DNA of 64,000 nucleotides from Planctomycetota bacterium (lineage in GTDB: Bacteria; Planctomycetota; Phycisphaerae; UBA1845; UTPLA1): contig QEVG01000002.1 of NCBI GenBank assembly GCA_003576905.1, positions 62,001 to 126,000 on the forward strand, in the 5' to 3' direction. Below are positions 17,201 to 24,970 of the stretch, one piece after another (the first letter of the stretch is position 1; each line of letters begins with the position of its first letter). The translations under genes and the position numbers were made by a program. Below the pieces are notes generated by a model that was not told where the DNA came from, did not search any database, and saw nothing but the letters and a program-made list of their open reading frames with translations.

Positions 17201-19728
17201 CGGGTGACACCACGTCGGCCACGACCGATCCGGGTGACCCGCTGTTCAGCTGTGCCTTCTTCGGTCCGATGCAGGGTGTCGGCACCCTGTGGTACACCTT
17301 CGTGGCCACCGACACGTCGGCCCAGGTCAACCTCTGCGACAGCGCTTCGACGGATACCCTGCTGGCGGTTTACAGCGGGACCTGTGGCGCGCTGACCGAG
17401 CTTGCCTGCAACGACGACTTCAGCTGTGGCCCGATCGGCCTCGGATCGCAGCTCTGTGTAACCGGCCTGACCGTCGGTCAGACCTACTACATCCAGGTCG
17501 CCTCTTTCAGCGCGGCCGACACCGGCCCGATCGAGCTCGATCTGGTCTGTCCGTGTCCGCCGGCGCCTCCGGGCGACAACTGCGATGACCCGGTCGGCCC
17601 GCTGGCGATCCCGTCGGTCACGATGGGTTCGACGGTTGGCACCTCGATCGACACCGCGCCGCTCTGCGGCACGAGCATCAGCGCCCCCGGCGTCTGGTAC
17701 ACCGTGATCGGCACCGGCAACACGATTACCGCGTCGATGTGCACCGGCACGCCGTACGACGCAAAGCTCAACGTGTACTGCGGTCCGTGCAACAACCTGA
17801 CCTGTGTCACCGGCATCGATGACTTCTGCGGCCTCCAGCCGCAGGTCTCGTGGTGCTCGCAGGCGGGCGCCCTCTACCGAATCCTGGTTCAGGGTTTCAG
17901 CGGCGCGACCGGCTCGTTCACACTGACGCTGAGCGATAACGGCGTCCCCTGCACCGCGACGGTTCTCTGTGCCGCGGTCGGTGGCTGCTGTATCGATGGC
18001 GAATGCATCATCCGCACCGAGGACGATTGTGCCGCTCTCGGCGGTGACTACCTCGGCGACGAGACCGATTGCTCGCCGGTCGGCGGTTCGAACATGCAGT
18101 ACGTCGGTAACCCGAACACCGCGATTCCGGACAACAACGCGGCCGGGGTTTCGCACACCATCAACGTCCCCGACTCCTTCACGATCGAGGACCTCAATGT
18201 TGATCTGACCATCAACCACACGTGGGTGGGTGACCTCTGCGTGACGCTGACTCACGGCGCCACATCCGTCAGCCTCATCCGCAAGCCGGGCGATGGTCTA
18301 AACGATTGCCACATTGGCAGCCCGTTCGGCTGCAGTGCGGACAATTACAACAACATCATTCTCGACGATCAGGCAGGCCTGACGATCGAGAGCCAGTGCA
18401 CGACCGGTCTGACTTCGCCGCCGAACTACATCCCGGATCAGCTGCTCAGCGCGTTTGCCGGGCAGGATGCGGCGGGACCGTGGATCATGACCGTCGCAGA
18501 CACCGCGGGCTCCGACCTCGGAACGTTTGTCTCGTGGTCGCTGCACTTCAGCGGTGGCGGATCGTCGCCCTGTGTCCAGGAAGAGTGCGACACCTGCCCG
18601 CCGGGCACCATTGCCATCACCGATGGCGGTGGCGAGTTCTCCGGCTGGTGCGCCAGTGTGTCTCACCCGGCCAACGTCGTGATTAACACGCTCGACGTGA
18701 ACCAGGGTACGGATACGACGAACATCTCGATCGAGAAAAACTTCAAGGAAGGCCCCGGCTTCGGCGGCCAGATTCCGGCTATCTTGATCGACTTCGTCCA
18801 GGTCTGTCCGGACAACCAGACGACCAACATCATCAACATCGCCGGTGAGACGATCCTCAACAACACCGGCGTTGATTGGCGAGACTTCCACTGGGTCCTG
18901 TTCGACGGCGATGAGGCATGGTTCAACGTCGATGCCTCGGGCTTCGCGGTCGCTCCGTTCGCCAGCAGGCTGTTCAGCGGCTTTGCCACGACTGGTTCGA
19001 TGAACAACGCCAAGGCCCTTGCCGCCTACGACGGCATCGTCGCCAACGGCGCGGTCTTCGCTCCGGGCGGTGGCGCGGCCCCGCTCCAGATCGCGGTTGA
19101 TCTCCTGGCCAACGATCGGGCCTCCTTCACGCTGAAGGAGTTTCCGACGCGGGACGGCGCGGTCACCTCGGGCGCCTGCTGCTTCGGCTTGACCTGCCAG
19201 CAGACGACGGCTGCCGACTGTGCCGCTCTGAGCGGTCAGTACCGCGGCGACGGAACGGTCTGCACACCGGCGACCTGTCTGCCGGCGAACGACCTGTGCG
19301 AAAACTGCACGCCGGTTCAGTCGGGCGTGCCGTACGCGGGTTCGTCGGAGGGTGCCACCGGCACGGACATCTCGAGTTGTGCCTTCAGTGACACGATTGA
19401 CGTCTGGCACTGCTGGACGGCGGACTGCACCGGCACGGCCACGATCAGTCTGTGCGGTAGCGCCTTCGACACGACTCTGTCGGTGTTCAACACCTGCACG
19501 GGCGGTGGCCAGCTGGCCTGCAATGACGACTTCGCCGGTTGCGGCGGAGACGGCCTGCAGTCGCAGTTGACCCTCGCGGTCACGGCCGGCAACACCTACT
19601 ACATCCGCGTCTCCGGCTTCAACGGAGCGTCGGGCGCGTACCTGCTGAATGTCACCTGCCAGTCGCAGTCCTCGGGCGGCCCGAACGGCCGGCCGTCGGG
19701 ACGCGTGGGCGGCGTGTCGCGGCAGTAA
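14209..19728 (+). CDS. Giant Cys-rich secreted repeat protein with P-domain
   Basis: A 1,839-residue exported protein with signal peptide ending near SSAFA. It has about six PPC-like beta domains (near residues 184-317, 330-463, 658-787, 980-1117, 1121-1242 and 1691-1817), recognisable by NDDC...STDG, W-C/W-T and NDDF-or-NDD-x-C motifs. Between them are two copies of a module containing LCWWGTYFDG, an eight-Gly linker, a proprotein-convertase P-type domain (about 1297-1450) and two small Cys-rich units (GGCCIDGECI, GACCFGLTC). Residues about 1467-1652 resemble the PEP-CTERM protein encoded next. No enzyme domain is visible; an adhesive or surface-coat role is likely. ATG 14209 has AGGGAG six bases upstream. 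Confidence 0.8.
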   Translation: MHGRKSGIAWKTTCCCLVSVLVAASSAFAVDKTVKVVLTGANTDTASVAFSTAAGLVKLQPAADGNRYLITAGEKVTFNVDIPGLGESQVDVVLPDNPAITVQLDLGSKLGARVVENSKSAFRPMPAVTSHSLTDVAGSAPAAVPTAQNHSISALLQSGSIQKWAPTGQKGESNPVVDPRGGPANDDCANAQAVGDGSFPFNTTGASTDGPALPAGCDEGFGLAFGQDIWFCYTATCDGTATASLCGSGYDTRMAVYDGCACPATTLVVCNDDFAGCGGNGLQSQASWTATSGNTYLIRVGGFSTAVGAGTLTISCGGGGGGGGGNGGDDACSAAEAISGVGVYTFDTSAASTDGNAHGACLAFGEDQIENDVWYCWTSDCDGTVRVETCGLTSVDTRIAVYNGCGVCPPTDAELIVCNDDSCSLQSRVQFAATNGATYLIRIGNYPGAGGGTGDIRIECLPPAQEVCTQSAANCQGRDQSDARNSTRGIFIVADDFTPAASGSVTGLCWWGTYFDGGGDCSGSGPDAFQVKYYADSGNVPGALLATFTQGTNLTVTRAATGNLIAGFIPEYGYSATHPAVAVAAGSCYWVEITNANAPGCSFFWEISPPGNGRAIQDATPATPAGPGDIILADLAFCLDIALGNPATCAPPPAGNDNCGDCEAISGEGTFGFDNSAASTDGPAHGLCLSFGEDQIENDVWFCWTANCDGLVSVTTCGLTAVDTRIAVYNGLACPTDDSTILACNDDACGLQSRLSFSATSGSQYLIRIGNYPGAGGGIGAFTIECLGASPCTQPSANCHTRNVADARNSTAGIFASADDFTVAADGSITGLCWWGTYFDGFGDCSGSGAGSFTVRYYADSGNLPGAVIATFTGAGLTVSAPFPTGNSIAGLVPEFEYSATHAPVPVTAGTCYWVEIVNATAPGCSWFWEIDGAGANGRLVQDGTPPNGYDAGDAENGNDLAFCLNLALGDDSICAPPPPDNDDCADAEPIACNSTATGDTTSATTDPGDPLFSCAFFGPMQGVGTLWYTFVATDTSAQVNLCDSASTDTLLAVYSGTCGALTELACNDDFSCGPIGLGSQLCVTGLTVGQTYYIQVASFSAADTGPIELDLVCPCPPAPPGDNCDDPVGPLAIPSVTMGSTVGTSIDTAPLCGTSISAPGVWYTVIGTGNTITASMCTGTPYDAKLNVYCGPCNNLTCVTGIDDFCGLQPQVSWCSQAGALYRILVQGFSGATGSFTLTLSDNGVPCTATVLCAAVGGCCIDGECIIRTEDDCAALGGDYLGDETDCSPVGGSNMQYVGNPNTAIPDNNAAGVSHTINVPDSFTIEDLNVDLTINHTWVGDLCVTLTHGATSVSLIRKPGDGLNDCHIGSPFGCSADNYNNIILDDQAGLTIESQCTTGLTSPPNYIPDQLLSAFAGQDAAGPWIMTVADTAGSDLGTFVSWSLHFSGGGSSPCVQEECDTCPPGTIAITDGGGEFSGWCASVSHPANVVINTLDVNQGTDTTNISIEKNFKEGPGFGGQIPAILIDFVQVCPDNQTTNIINIAGETILNNTGVDWRDFHWVLFDGDEAWFNVDASGFAVAPFASRLFSGFATTGSMNNAKALAAYDGIVANGAVFAPGGGAAPLQIAVDLLANDRASFTLKEFPTRDGAVTSGACCFGLTCQQTTAADCAALSGQYRGDGTVCTPATCLPANDLCENCTPVQSGVPYAGSSEGATGTDISSCAFSDTIDVWHCWTADCTGTATISLCGSAFDTTLSVFNTCTGGGQLACNDDFAGCGGDGLQSQLTLAVTAGNTYYIRVSGFNGASGAYLLNVTCQSQSSGGPNGRPSGRVGGVSRQ
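15196..17145 (+). repeat. Tandem duplication of a two-domain module inside the giant protein gene
   Basis: The segment 15196-16170 (one PPC-like domain plus one ARNST/LCWWGTYFDG module) is repeated at 16180-17145 in the same order. Shared protein stretches include FGEDQIENDVW, YLIRIGNYPGAGGG, LCWWGTYFDG, YYADSGN and CYWVEI. The DNA is clearly diverged in third positions, so the duplication is not recent. Confidence 0.85.
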
Positions 19729-19746
19729 ATTCGAGTAAACGTCGAT

Positions 19747-19779
19747 CCTGTCCCGACCGTTAAATGCGGTCGGGACAGG
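19747..19779 (+). terminator. Terminator-like hairpin between giant protein and PEP-CTERM genes
   Basis: A perfect 13-bp stem (CCTGTCCCGACCG / CGGTCGGGACAGG) with a 7-base AT-rich loop, 18 bases after the giant protein stop. The trailing TCGGCTCTGTTTG is only weakly T-rich. It could stop or attenuate transcription before the PEP-CTERM gene, or protect the 3' end of the transcript. Confidence 0.6.
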
Positions 19780-19927
19780 TCGGCTCTGTTTGAGGAACTG
19801 TTCGGTGGGGAGCTGAAACTTCCCGGCAGCCGATTGTAGGGAAACCGGCAAACGGCGGCTAAAACCTGAATCTGAAGCAATACGATTGTATTTGCCAAAA
19901 AACTGCAAGAAGCCAGGAGAAGGAAGA

Positions 19928-20596
19928 ATGAAGACTTTCCGATTCATCACAGCCTGTGTGGCCGTCGGTCTTATCGCGAATGCCGCGCAGGCCGGCGTTT
20001 CCGTCAACCTTGGAGGCGGCTGGCAGGCCAGCTTCGCCGACGAGACGCTGGTGAGCGTCGTTGTCGATTCAATCGGCTCCGACTACATCGCCATCGAGAT
20101 TTCCAAGGACTTCACTCAGCCGCCCAACGAGGCCGGCATCTTCCCGGGGATTGACATCACGTTCACGCAGGTCGCCGGCGACGCCGTCACCGTGCCAAAC
20201 ATCGTCATTCTCGACGAGTCGGTGACGAACCTGACCGGCACGGACTGGACGGACTATCACATGAACCTGCTGAGCGACGGCATCGCCTGGTTCGATGTCG
20301 CCGATTCGGCCGGCTTCTCGATGCTTCCGTTCGCCTTCTCGTCCTTCTCGGATCCCGGCAATGTCTTCGGTGATCCGAACAAGGCGACCGCCCTCGACGC
20401 AGTTGGCGGCGTCGTGTTCAACAATGCGTCGTTTTTCCCGGGCGCCGGGAACGGCGAGCTGGTCATCAGCGTTGACCTTGCCTCGGGCAAGGACGGCGCT
20501 TCGTTCGTCCTCGAGCAGATCCCCACGCCCGAGCCCGCGACACTGGCTCTCCTGGCGATGGGCGGCCTGCTCCTTCGCCGCCGCCGGACCGCCTGA
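19928..20596 (+). CDS. PEP-CTERM sorting-domain protein
   Basis: A 222-residue exported protein: signal peptide ending in NAAQA, a beta-rich middle and a C-terminal sorting signal of the PEP-CTERM type (TPEPATLALLAMGGLLLRRR), i.e. PEP motif, hydrophobic helix and Arg cluster. Such signals direct proteins to exosortase-mediated processing and release or anchoring at the surface. The middle (about residues 35-200) resembles residues 1467-1652 of the giant protein: DWTDYH / DWRDFH, IAWFDVADSAGF / EAWFNVDASGF and ending DGASFVLEQIPT / DRASFTLKEFPT. The start has a strong AGGAGAAGGAAG. The exosortase is not in this window. Confidence 0.88.
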   Translation: MKTFRFITACVAVGLIANAAQAGVSVNLGGGWQASFADETLVSVVVDSIGSDYIAIEISKDFTQPPNEAGIFPGIDITFTQVAGDAVTVPNIVILDESVTNLTGTDWTDYHMNLLSDGIAWFDVADSAGFSMLPFAFSSFSDPGNVFGDPNKATALDAVGGVVFNNASFFPGAGNGELVISVDLASGKDGASFVLEQIPTPEPATLALLAMGGLLLRRRRTA

Positions 20597-20694
20597 CGCT
20601 TTTTCGCGTCGGGCTTGAGAATTCCGCGGTCGCTCGGAGCGTTTCACACGCCCGGTTCGGCAAGCGGAGACTCCTGGTTTCCATGTCTTCCTGC

Positions 20695-20728
20695 GAGCTC
20701 CGCGTGGCATCCCAGCCGCGCGGAGCTC
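20695..20728 (+). terminator. Terminator after the PEP-CTERM gene
   Basis: A 10-bp perfect stem (GAGCTCCGCG / CGCGGAGCTC) with a 14-base loop followed by GTTCTTTTCCC. It lies about 100 bases after the stop, at the boundary to a minus-strand gene. Confidence 0.6.
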
Positions 20729-20782
20729 GTTCTTTTCCCGGGGGAGAATGACCCGCCCTCTGGCGGTTGACCCCCTCTCCTC

Positions 20783-21763
20783 TCAATACACGCCAAGGTC
20801 CCGCCCCGAATTGACCGTCCCGGCATAGCCGGCCTCCACTTCGGCGACGAGTTCTGCATCGCTGGCGCCCCAGTAGAGCTGATGGGTCAGGATCAGCAGC
20901 GACGGCCGGATGCGCGACGCCAGCTCGGCCAGCTCGGTCGTCGAAGTATGAAACGCGCGGTGGTATCTCTGCCATTCCGGCGGGATCGTGGCGAATCGTT
21001 TCGCGCTGTACACCTCGTGCACAAGGACGTCGCACCCTTTCGCCGCGCCGATAAGCCGCTCGCTCGGCCGGGTGTCGCCCGAAACGACGACCGTGCGGTC
21101 GGGCCCTTCGAATCGAAACCCGAATGCGTGTTCCCAGCCTCCGTGATCAACCGGGAAAGCGGTGACAGTCAGGTTGGCATCTCGATAGACCTCGCCTTCA
21201 CCGATCTCGTGGACGATGACGTGATGCCCTGTGTGGTTGGCGGGCTGCAATCCGTCGAGGCGGACCTGCACGTCTTCGGCCCACGCGTCAGTAATGTGGT
21301 TAACCATTCGTCGCGTGCCCGGCGGGCCGAATACGTGCAGAGGGCCGGTCCGCTCGAGCACCCACGGCGTGAAGATGAGATCGGGCAGGCCGAGCGTATG
21401 GTCCGAATGAAGGTGCGTGATGAACACACGCTCGAGGCGTGAAACGGCCAGGGCCTTGACTCCTCGCTCATGAGCCGCAGCGGCACGCCGCACGATTCCG
21501 GGCCCGCAGTCCACGAGATAGGCCTGTTCGTCGATGACGATTGCGAGGGCGGGACCCATGCGCTCGGGGTCGGCGTTCGGCGTGCCTGTCCCGAGCAGTA
21601 CGACCTTCGTGCGGGTTAGGACCGGCGCGCTGGAGGGGGGCATACCGTGGGCATCGATACCGGGAGCGATTTCGGATCGGCTCGGATTGCACGAAATGAT
21701 CGCAGCCGGCAAACATGCGGCGACCGCCAGGAGCCGGCGCTGCGGCTTTGATGTGCGGTTCAT
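20783..21763 (-). CDS. Metallo-beta-lactamase-fold hydrolase (RNase Z/arylsulfatase-like), exported
   Basis: A 326-residue protein with an N-terminal export signal, possibly a lipoprotein signal (AAIISC, Cys near 25). The core is an MBL fold: LLGTGTP near 57, metal motif THLHSDH near 116-122, VVVSGDTRPSE and a C-terminal LILTHQLYWG. The TGTP/HLHSDH pattern matches the RNase Z-like group, which also contains arylsulfatases and phosphodiesterases. The export signal argues against tRNA processing. Substrate unknown. It faces the acyl-CoA synthetase gene divergently. Confidence 0.85.
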   Translation of the reverse strand: MNRTSKPQRRLLAVAACLPAAIISCNPSRSEIAPGIDAHGMPPSSAPVLTRTKVVLLGTGTPNADPERMGPALAIVIDEQAYLVDCGPGIVRRAAAAHERGVKALAVSRLERVFITHLHSDHTLGLPDLIFTPWVLERTGPLHVFGPPGTRRMVNHITDAWAEDVQVRLDGLQPANHTGHHVIVHEIGEGEVYRDANLTVTAFPVDHGGWEHAFGFRFEGPDRTVVVSGDTRPSERLIGAAKGCDVLVHEVYSAKRFATIPPEWQRYHRAFHTSTTELAELASRIRPSLLILTHQLYWGASDAELVAEVEAGYAGTVNSGRDLGVY

Positions 21764-21854
21764 TCGGTGCGTTCCTCCATCTGCCCGGTGCTATCATATT
21801 CCATCGGCGCGGAGCGATGCGCCGCTTGCATCAGCCGAGAAGGAACAGGCACCT

Positions 21855-24017
21855 GTGGACCTCGCGCGACGAACCAACGGCATTGATCACATTCTCTGTC
21901 CCGCCTCCGTGGCTGTCGTCGGTGCGTCGCGAAAGCTCAATTCGATCGGCGGCTCAATCCTCTCAAACCTCCTTCAGGACGGCTTCACCGGGCGGATCTA
22001 CCCGATCAATCCGACCGCCGAAGAGGTACAGGGTCTCAAGGCCTATCCGTCCGTGACTGCGGTGGGAGAATCCGTCGACCTGGCGGTGATCGCCGTGCCG
22101 GTCAAGGCTGTCGAGCAGGTCGTGGATGACTGCGTGCGTGCCCGGGTGAAGGGCCTGGTAATCATCACCGCCGGGTTCGCGGAATCGTCGGCGGAGGGCC
22201 GCGCCCTGGAACGGCGAATTCTCGAAAAGGTCCGTGCGGCGGGAATCCGCATGGTCGGACCGAACTGCATGGGCGTCCTGAACACCGACAGGAAATACCG
22301 CCTGAATGCCACGTTCACGCCGATCTACCCGCCCGAGGGCAACATCGCCATCCTCTCTCAGAGCGGGGCGCTGGGCCTGACGATTCTTGACCACGTGAAG
22401 GCCCTCAACCTCGGAATCTCCTCCTTCGTCTCGGTCGGTAACAAGGCGGACGTCTCGGGAAACGACCTGTTGATCTACTGGGCGTCGGATCCGAACACGG
22501 ACGTCATCCTGCTGTACCTGGAGAGTTTTGGTAATCCGCGAAAGTTCGCCCGAATCGCCCCCGAAGTCGTCCGGCAAAAGCCCGTGATTGCCGTGAAGGC
22601 GGGGCGTTCGGCCGCCGGCAGCCGGGCGGCGTCGAGCCATTCCGCGGCAATGGCGAGTCTCGACGTCGCCGTGGGCGCCCTTTTCGAGCAGGCGGGCGTC
22701 ATACGCACCGAAACCCTCGAAGATATGTTTGATCTGGCCGCGCTACTGGCGACGCAGCCCGTCCCCGAAGGGCCGTGCGTCGGTGTCGTAACAAATGCAG
22801 GCGGACCGGGCATTCTTCTCGCCGATGCCTGCGAGGCGCGGGGCCTGAGTCTGCCGCAACTGGCGCCGGATACGGTCGACGCGCTTCGCGCCTTCCTGCC
22901 GCCGCATGCCGGCATGGCCAACCCGATCGATCTCGTCGGTTCCGACGACCCGGCCCTTATCGAGCGGGCCATGACACTCGTCGGAAACGACCCGAACATC
23001 GACGCCGTCGTCGTGATCTTCATTCCGCCGCTGCTCACGACGCGGCCGGAGGACGTCGCCGCGGGGATCGGCCGCGGCGCTGCGGCGATCCCGCGCTATA
23101 AGCCGGTCCAGGGCGTATTCATGTCGGCGTTGAGCAAGCCCGAGCTGCTCAGCACGGGTGAACGGGGTCGCATACCTTCCTACGCGTTTCCGGAGAACGC
23201 GGCGATGGCCCTTGCGGCGGCGTATCAATACGGGCAGTGGCGCAAACGCCCGGTCGGCCGCGCCTGCACGCTTGACCCCGTGGTCACGGCCACAATTCGG
23301 CAGATCATCGACGCGGAAGTCGAAAACGCGACGAAGCCCTTCTGGCTGCCGGCGACCGACGTAGGGGTCATTCTCGACACGGTTGGGATTTCATACGCCC
23401 GGTCCATTGAGGTGGCGATCGATGAAGTATCAAGCGCGTCCGAGCAGGTGGGTTTTCCGGTGGTGCTGAAGGCGATCGCCCCGGGCCTGGTTCACAAGAG
23501 CGACGTCGGAGGTGTCGTACTGGGTCTGGAGACGCCGCAGGAAGTCCGCGATGCGGCGATCCGCATGCGCGAGCAGCTGGCGAAAATCGGCATTCAGCTC
23601 GAAAAAGTGCTGGTCCAGCGCGAAGTCCGCAACGGCATCGAGATGATGATCGGGCTGACCACGGACCCGGTCTTCGGCCCTCTGCTCGTCTGCGGCATGG
23701 GAGGCGTGCATGTCGAGCTGATCAAGGATGTCGCGTTTCGCCTCACTCCGGTGCACGACCGTGATGCGGAGGAGATGATCGCTCAGTTGAAGTCCGCTCC
23801 GCTGTTGAGGGGGTATCGCGGGGGGCCGCCGGGCGACCGGCACGCTTTGATACAGACGATTCTTCGTATTTCGGCGCTTGCCGAGGCCGTGCCCGAGCTA
23901 CTCGAGCTTGACCTCAACCCGGTCAAGGTGCTTCCGCCGGGCCAGGGCCTTGTCGCGGTTGACGCCAGGATGCGCATTTGCCCGCCCGGGGCCGTTGAGG
24001 CCCGGCGCACGCGATAA
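21855..24017 (+). CDS. ADP-forming acyl-CoA synthetase (acetyl-CoA synthetase, fused alpha-beta)
   Basis: A 720-residue fusion. Order: CoA-binding Rossmann domain (SVAVVGASRKLNSIGGSILSN near 20), ligase-CoA domain with the phosphorylated His in SSHSAAMAS (His near 262), and C-terminal ATP-grasp_5 domain (GFPVVLKAIAPGLVHKSDVG; LVCGMGGVHVEL). The enzyme makes acyl-CoA from an organic acid with ATP hydrolysis to ADP and Pi, or makes ATP in reverse during fermentation. There is no extra acetyltransferase domain, so it is the catalytic form rather than the protein acetyltransferase. GTG 21855 gives the family start; upstream codons run into the opposite gene. Confidence 0.92.
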   Translation: MDLARRTNGIDHILCPASVAVVGASRKLNSIGGSILSNLLQDGFTGRIYPINPTAEEVQGLKAYPSVTAVGESVDLAVIAVPVKAVEQVVDDCVRARVKGLVIITAGFAESSAEGRALERRILEKVRAAGIRMVGPNCMGVLNTDRKYRLNATFTPIYPPEGNIAILSQSGALGLTILDHVKALNLGISSFVSVGNKADVSGNDLLIYWASDPNTDVILLYLESFGNPRKFARIAPEVVRQKPVIAVKAGRSAAGSRAASSHSAAMASLDVAVGALFEQAGVIRTETLEDMFDLAALLATQPVPEGPCVGVVTNAGGPGILLADACEARGLSLPQLAPDTVDALRAFLPPHAGMANPIDLVGSDDPALIERAMTLVGNDPNIDAVVVIFIPPLLTTRPEDVAAGIGRGAAAIPRYKPVQGVFMSALSKPELLSTGERGRIPSYAFPENAAMALAAAYQYGQWRKRPVGRACTLDPVVTATIRQIIDAEVENATKPFWLPATDVGVILDTVGISYARSIEVAIDEVSSASEQVGFPVVLKAIAPGLVHKSDVGGVVLGLETPQEVRDAAIRMREQLAKIGIQLEKVLVQREVRNGIEMMIGLTTDPVFGPLLVCGMGGVHVELIKDVAFRLTPVHDRDAEEMIAQLKSAPLLRGYRGGPPGDRHALIQTILRISALAEAVPELLELDLNPVKVLPPGQGLVAVDARMRICPPGAVEARRTR

Positions 24018-24063
24018 CGCGCACGATTCGGGGCGACGCGCGACTCATATTCACGCAAAAAAA

Positions 24064-24098
24064 GAGGCGGTCGAACGCATCTCGCATCCGACCGCCTC
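24064..24098 (-). terminator. Rho-independent terminator of the prepilin-like gene
   Basis: A 10-bp stem (GAGGCGGTCG / CGACCGCCTC) with a 15-base loop. Read on the minus strand it is followed by seven T, a textbook intrinsic terminator for the gene ending at 24134. It may also help end the convergent acyl-CoA synthetase transcript. Confidence 0.85.
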
Positions 24099-24133
24099 CA
24101 GGGTGAGTTACCAAACCGCCCGATCCGTAAACT

Positions 24134-24970
24134 TTACGGAACGAGGCAGGCGTCCGATCGCGTGCCGAGCTGGCACTGGGTGCTCGTCGGGGGGTTGTTG
24201 CCCGGATCGACGAAGACCTGGCCGGTGGCGGCATGGACCGTGTACGCATTGTCGCGGCCGCGGCCGACCGCACCTGCGTTGTGCAGGCCGGAGAGACCAA
24301 CGTCCGGACCCTTCTCAAACGAAACGTGCGAGTCCTGGAACAGGATGTTCTGACCTTCGCGGTTGGTGTGGTTGTTGCTGTTCCCGCGGAAGGCACCGGT
24401 GCGATCGATGTTGATCGGCGTCGTCACCTTGCCCTTGAGGTACGGGTTGGCATCGGCCATGACCGGGAAGATCGGCTCCGAGCTGGTGCCGATGGGCTGC
24501 CGGTTCGGGCTGTGCTGATACTGATAGGCGTAGCTCAGATTCCGCTCCGACTCGAAGTCATAGTAGGCCAGCGAGTCCTGGGCAGGATCGGGTACGTCCG
24601 TCGTGCTGGGGCAGATGAACTGCTTGGGCGTGGTGTTGTTCTGGCGGACCAGGGCCCACAGGTCAACCGTCGGCGAGGGAATACCCGTCGTCGGCGGAGG
24701 TGTGGTGCGGTCTGCCGGGCGGAAGAGCACCATGTTGTTGCCCGTGCCGGTGAAGATCTCGGCGATGGCCGGGAAGACACCGGGCTCGTCCTGGGCATAG
24801 ATGTACATGGCCTGGCCGATACCGCGGAGGTTGGCCGAGCACACGGTGCGCTTAGAGAGCTCTCGCGCACGGGAGAGGCTGGGCAGAAGAATCGAGATCA
24901 ACAGCGCAATGATCGCGATTACGACCAGCAGTTCGATCAATGTAAACGCCTTACTCTTTTTCACGTTCAT
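24134..24970 (-). CDS. Prepilin-type N-terminal cleavage/methylation protein (planctomycete type)
   Basis: A 278-residue protein with prepilin signal KAFTLIELLVVIAIIALLIS, then PSLSRARELSKRTVCSANLRGIGQAMYIYAQ, the typical stem of the very abundant planctomycete prepilin-like proteins. The C-terminal region HTNREGQNILFQDSHV resembles the H-X9-DG tail motif, but with wider spacing and Ser instead of Gly. The function of this family is not established; filament-like surface structures or secretion are guesses. AAGGAG lies ahead of the ATG. The gene has its own promoter, a leader over 500 bases long and a strong terminator, so it is monocistronic. Confidence 0.85.
   Translation of the reverse strand: MNVKKSKAFTLIELLVVIAIIALLISILLPSLSRARELSKRTVCSANLRGIGQAMYIYAQDEPGVFPAIAEIFTGTGNNMVLFRPADRTTPPPTTGIPSPTVDLWALVRQNNTTPKQFICPSTTDVPDPAQDSLAYYDFESERNLSYAYQYQHSPNRQPIGTSSEPIFPVMADANPYLKGKVTTPINIDRTGAFRGNSNNHTNREGQNILFQDSHVSFEKGPDVGLSGLHNAGAVGRGRDNAYTVHAATGQVFVDPGNNPPTSTQCQLGTRSDACLVP

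Noticed and set aside
14800-18255. A 1,151-codon open frame on the minus strand inside the giant protein gene
   Set aside because: It is a shadow of the GC-rich repeat gene: Arg/Ala/Val-rich sequence with no domain, no signal and no promoter, while the plus strand gives a coherent multi-domain protein.
18298-20007. A 569-codon minus-strand frame opposite the end of the giant gene
   Set aside because: Arg-rich, no domain, spans two real genes and their terminator.
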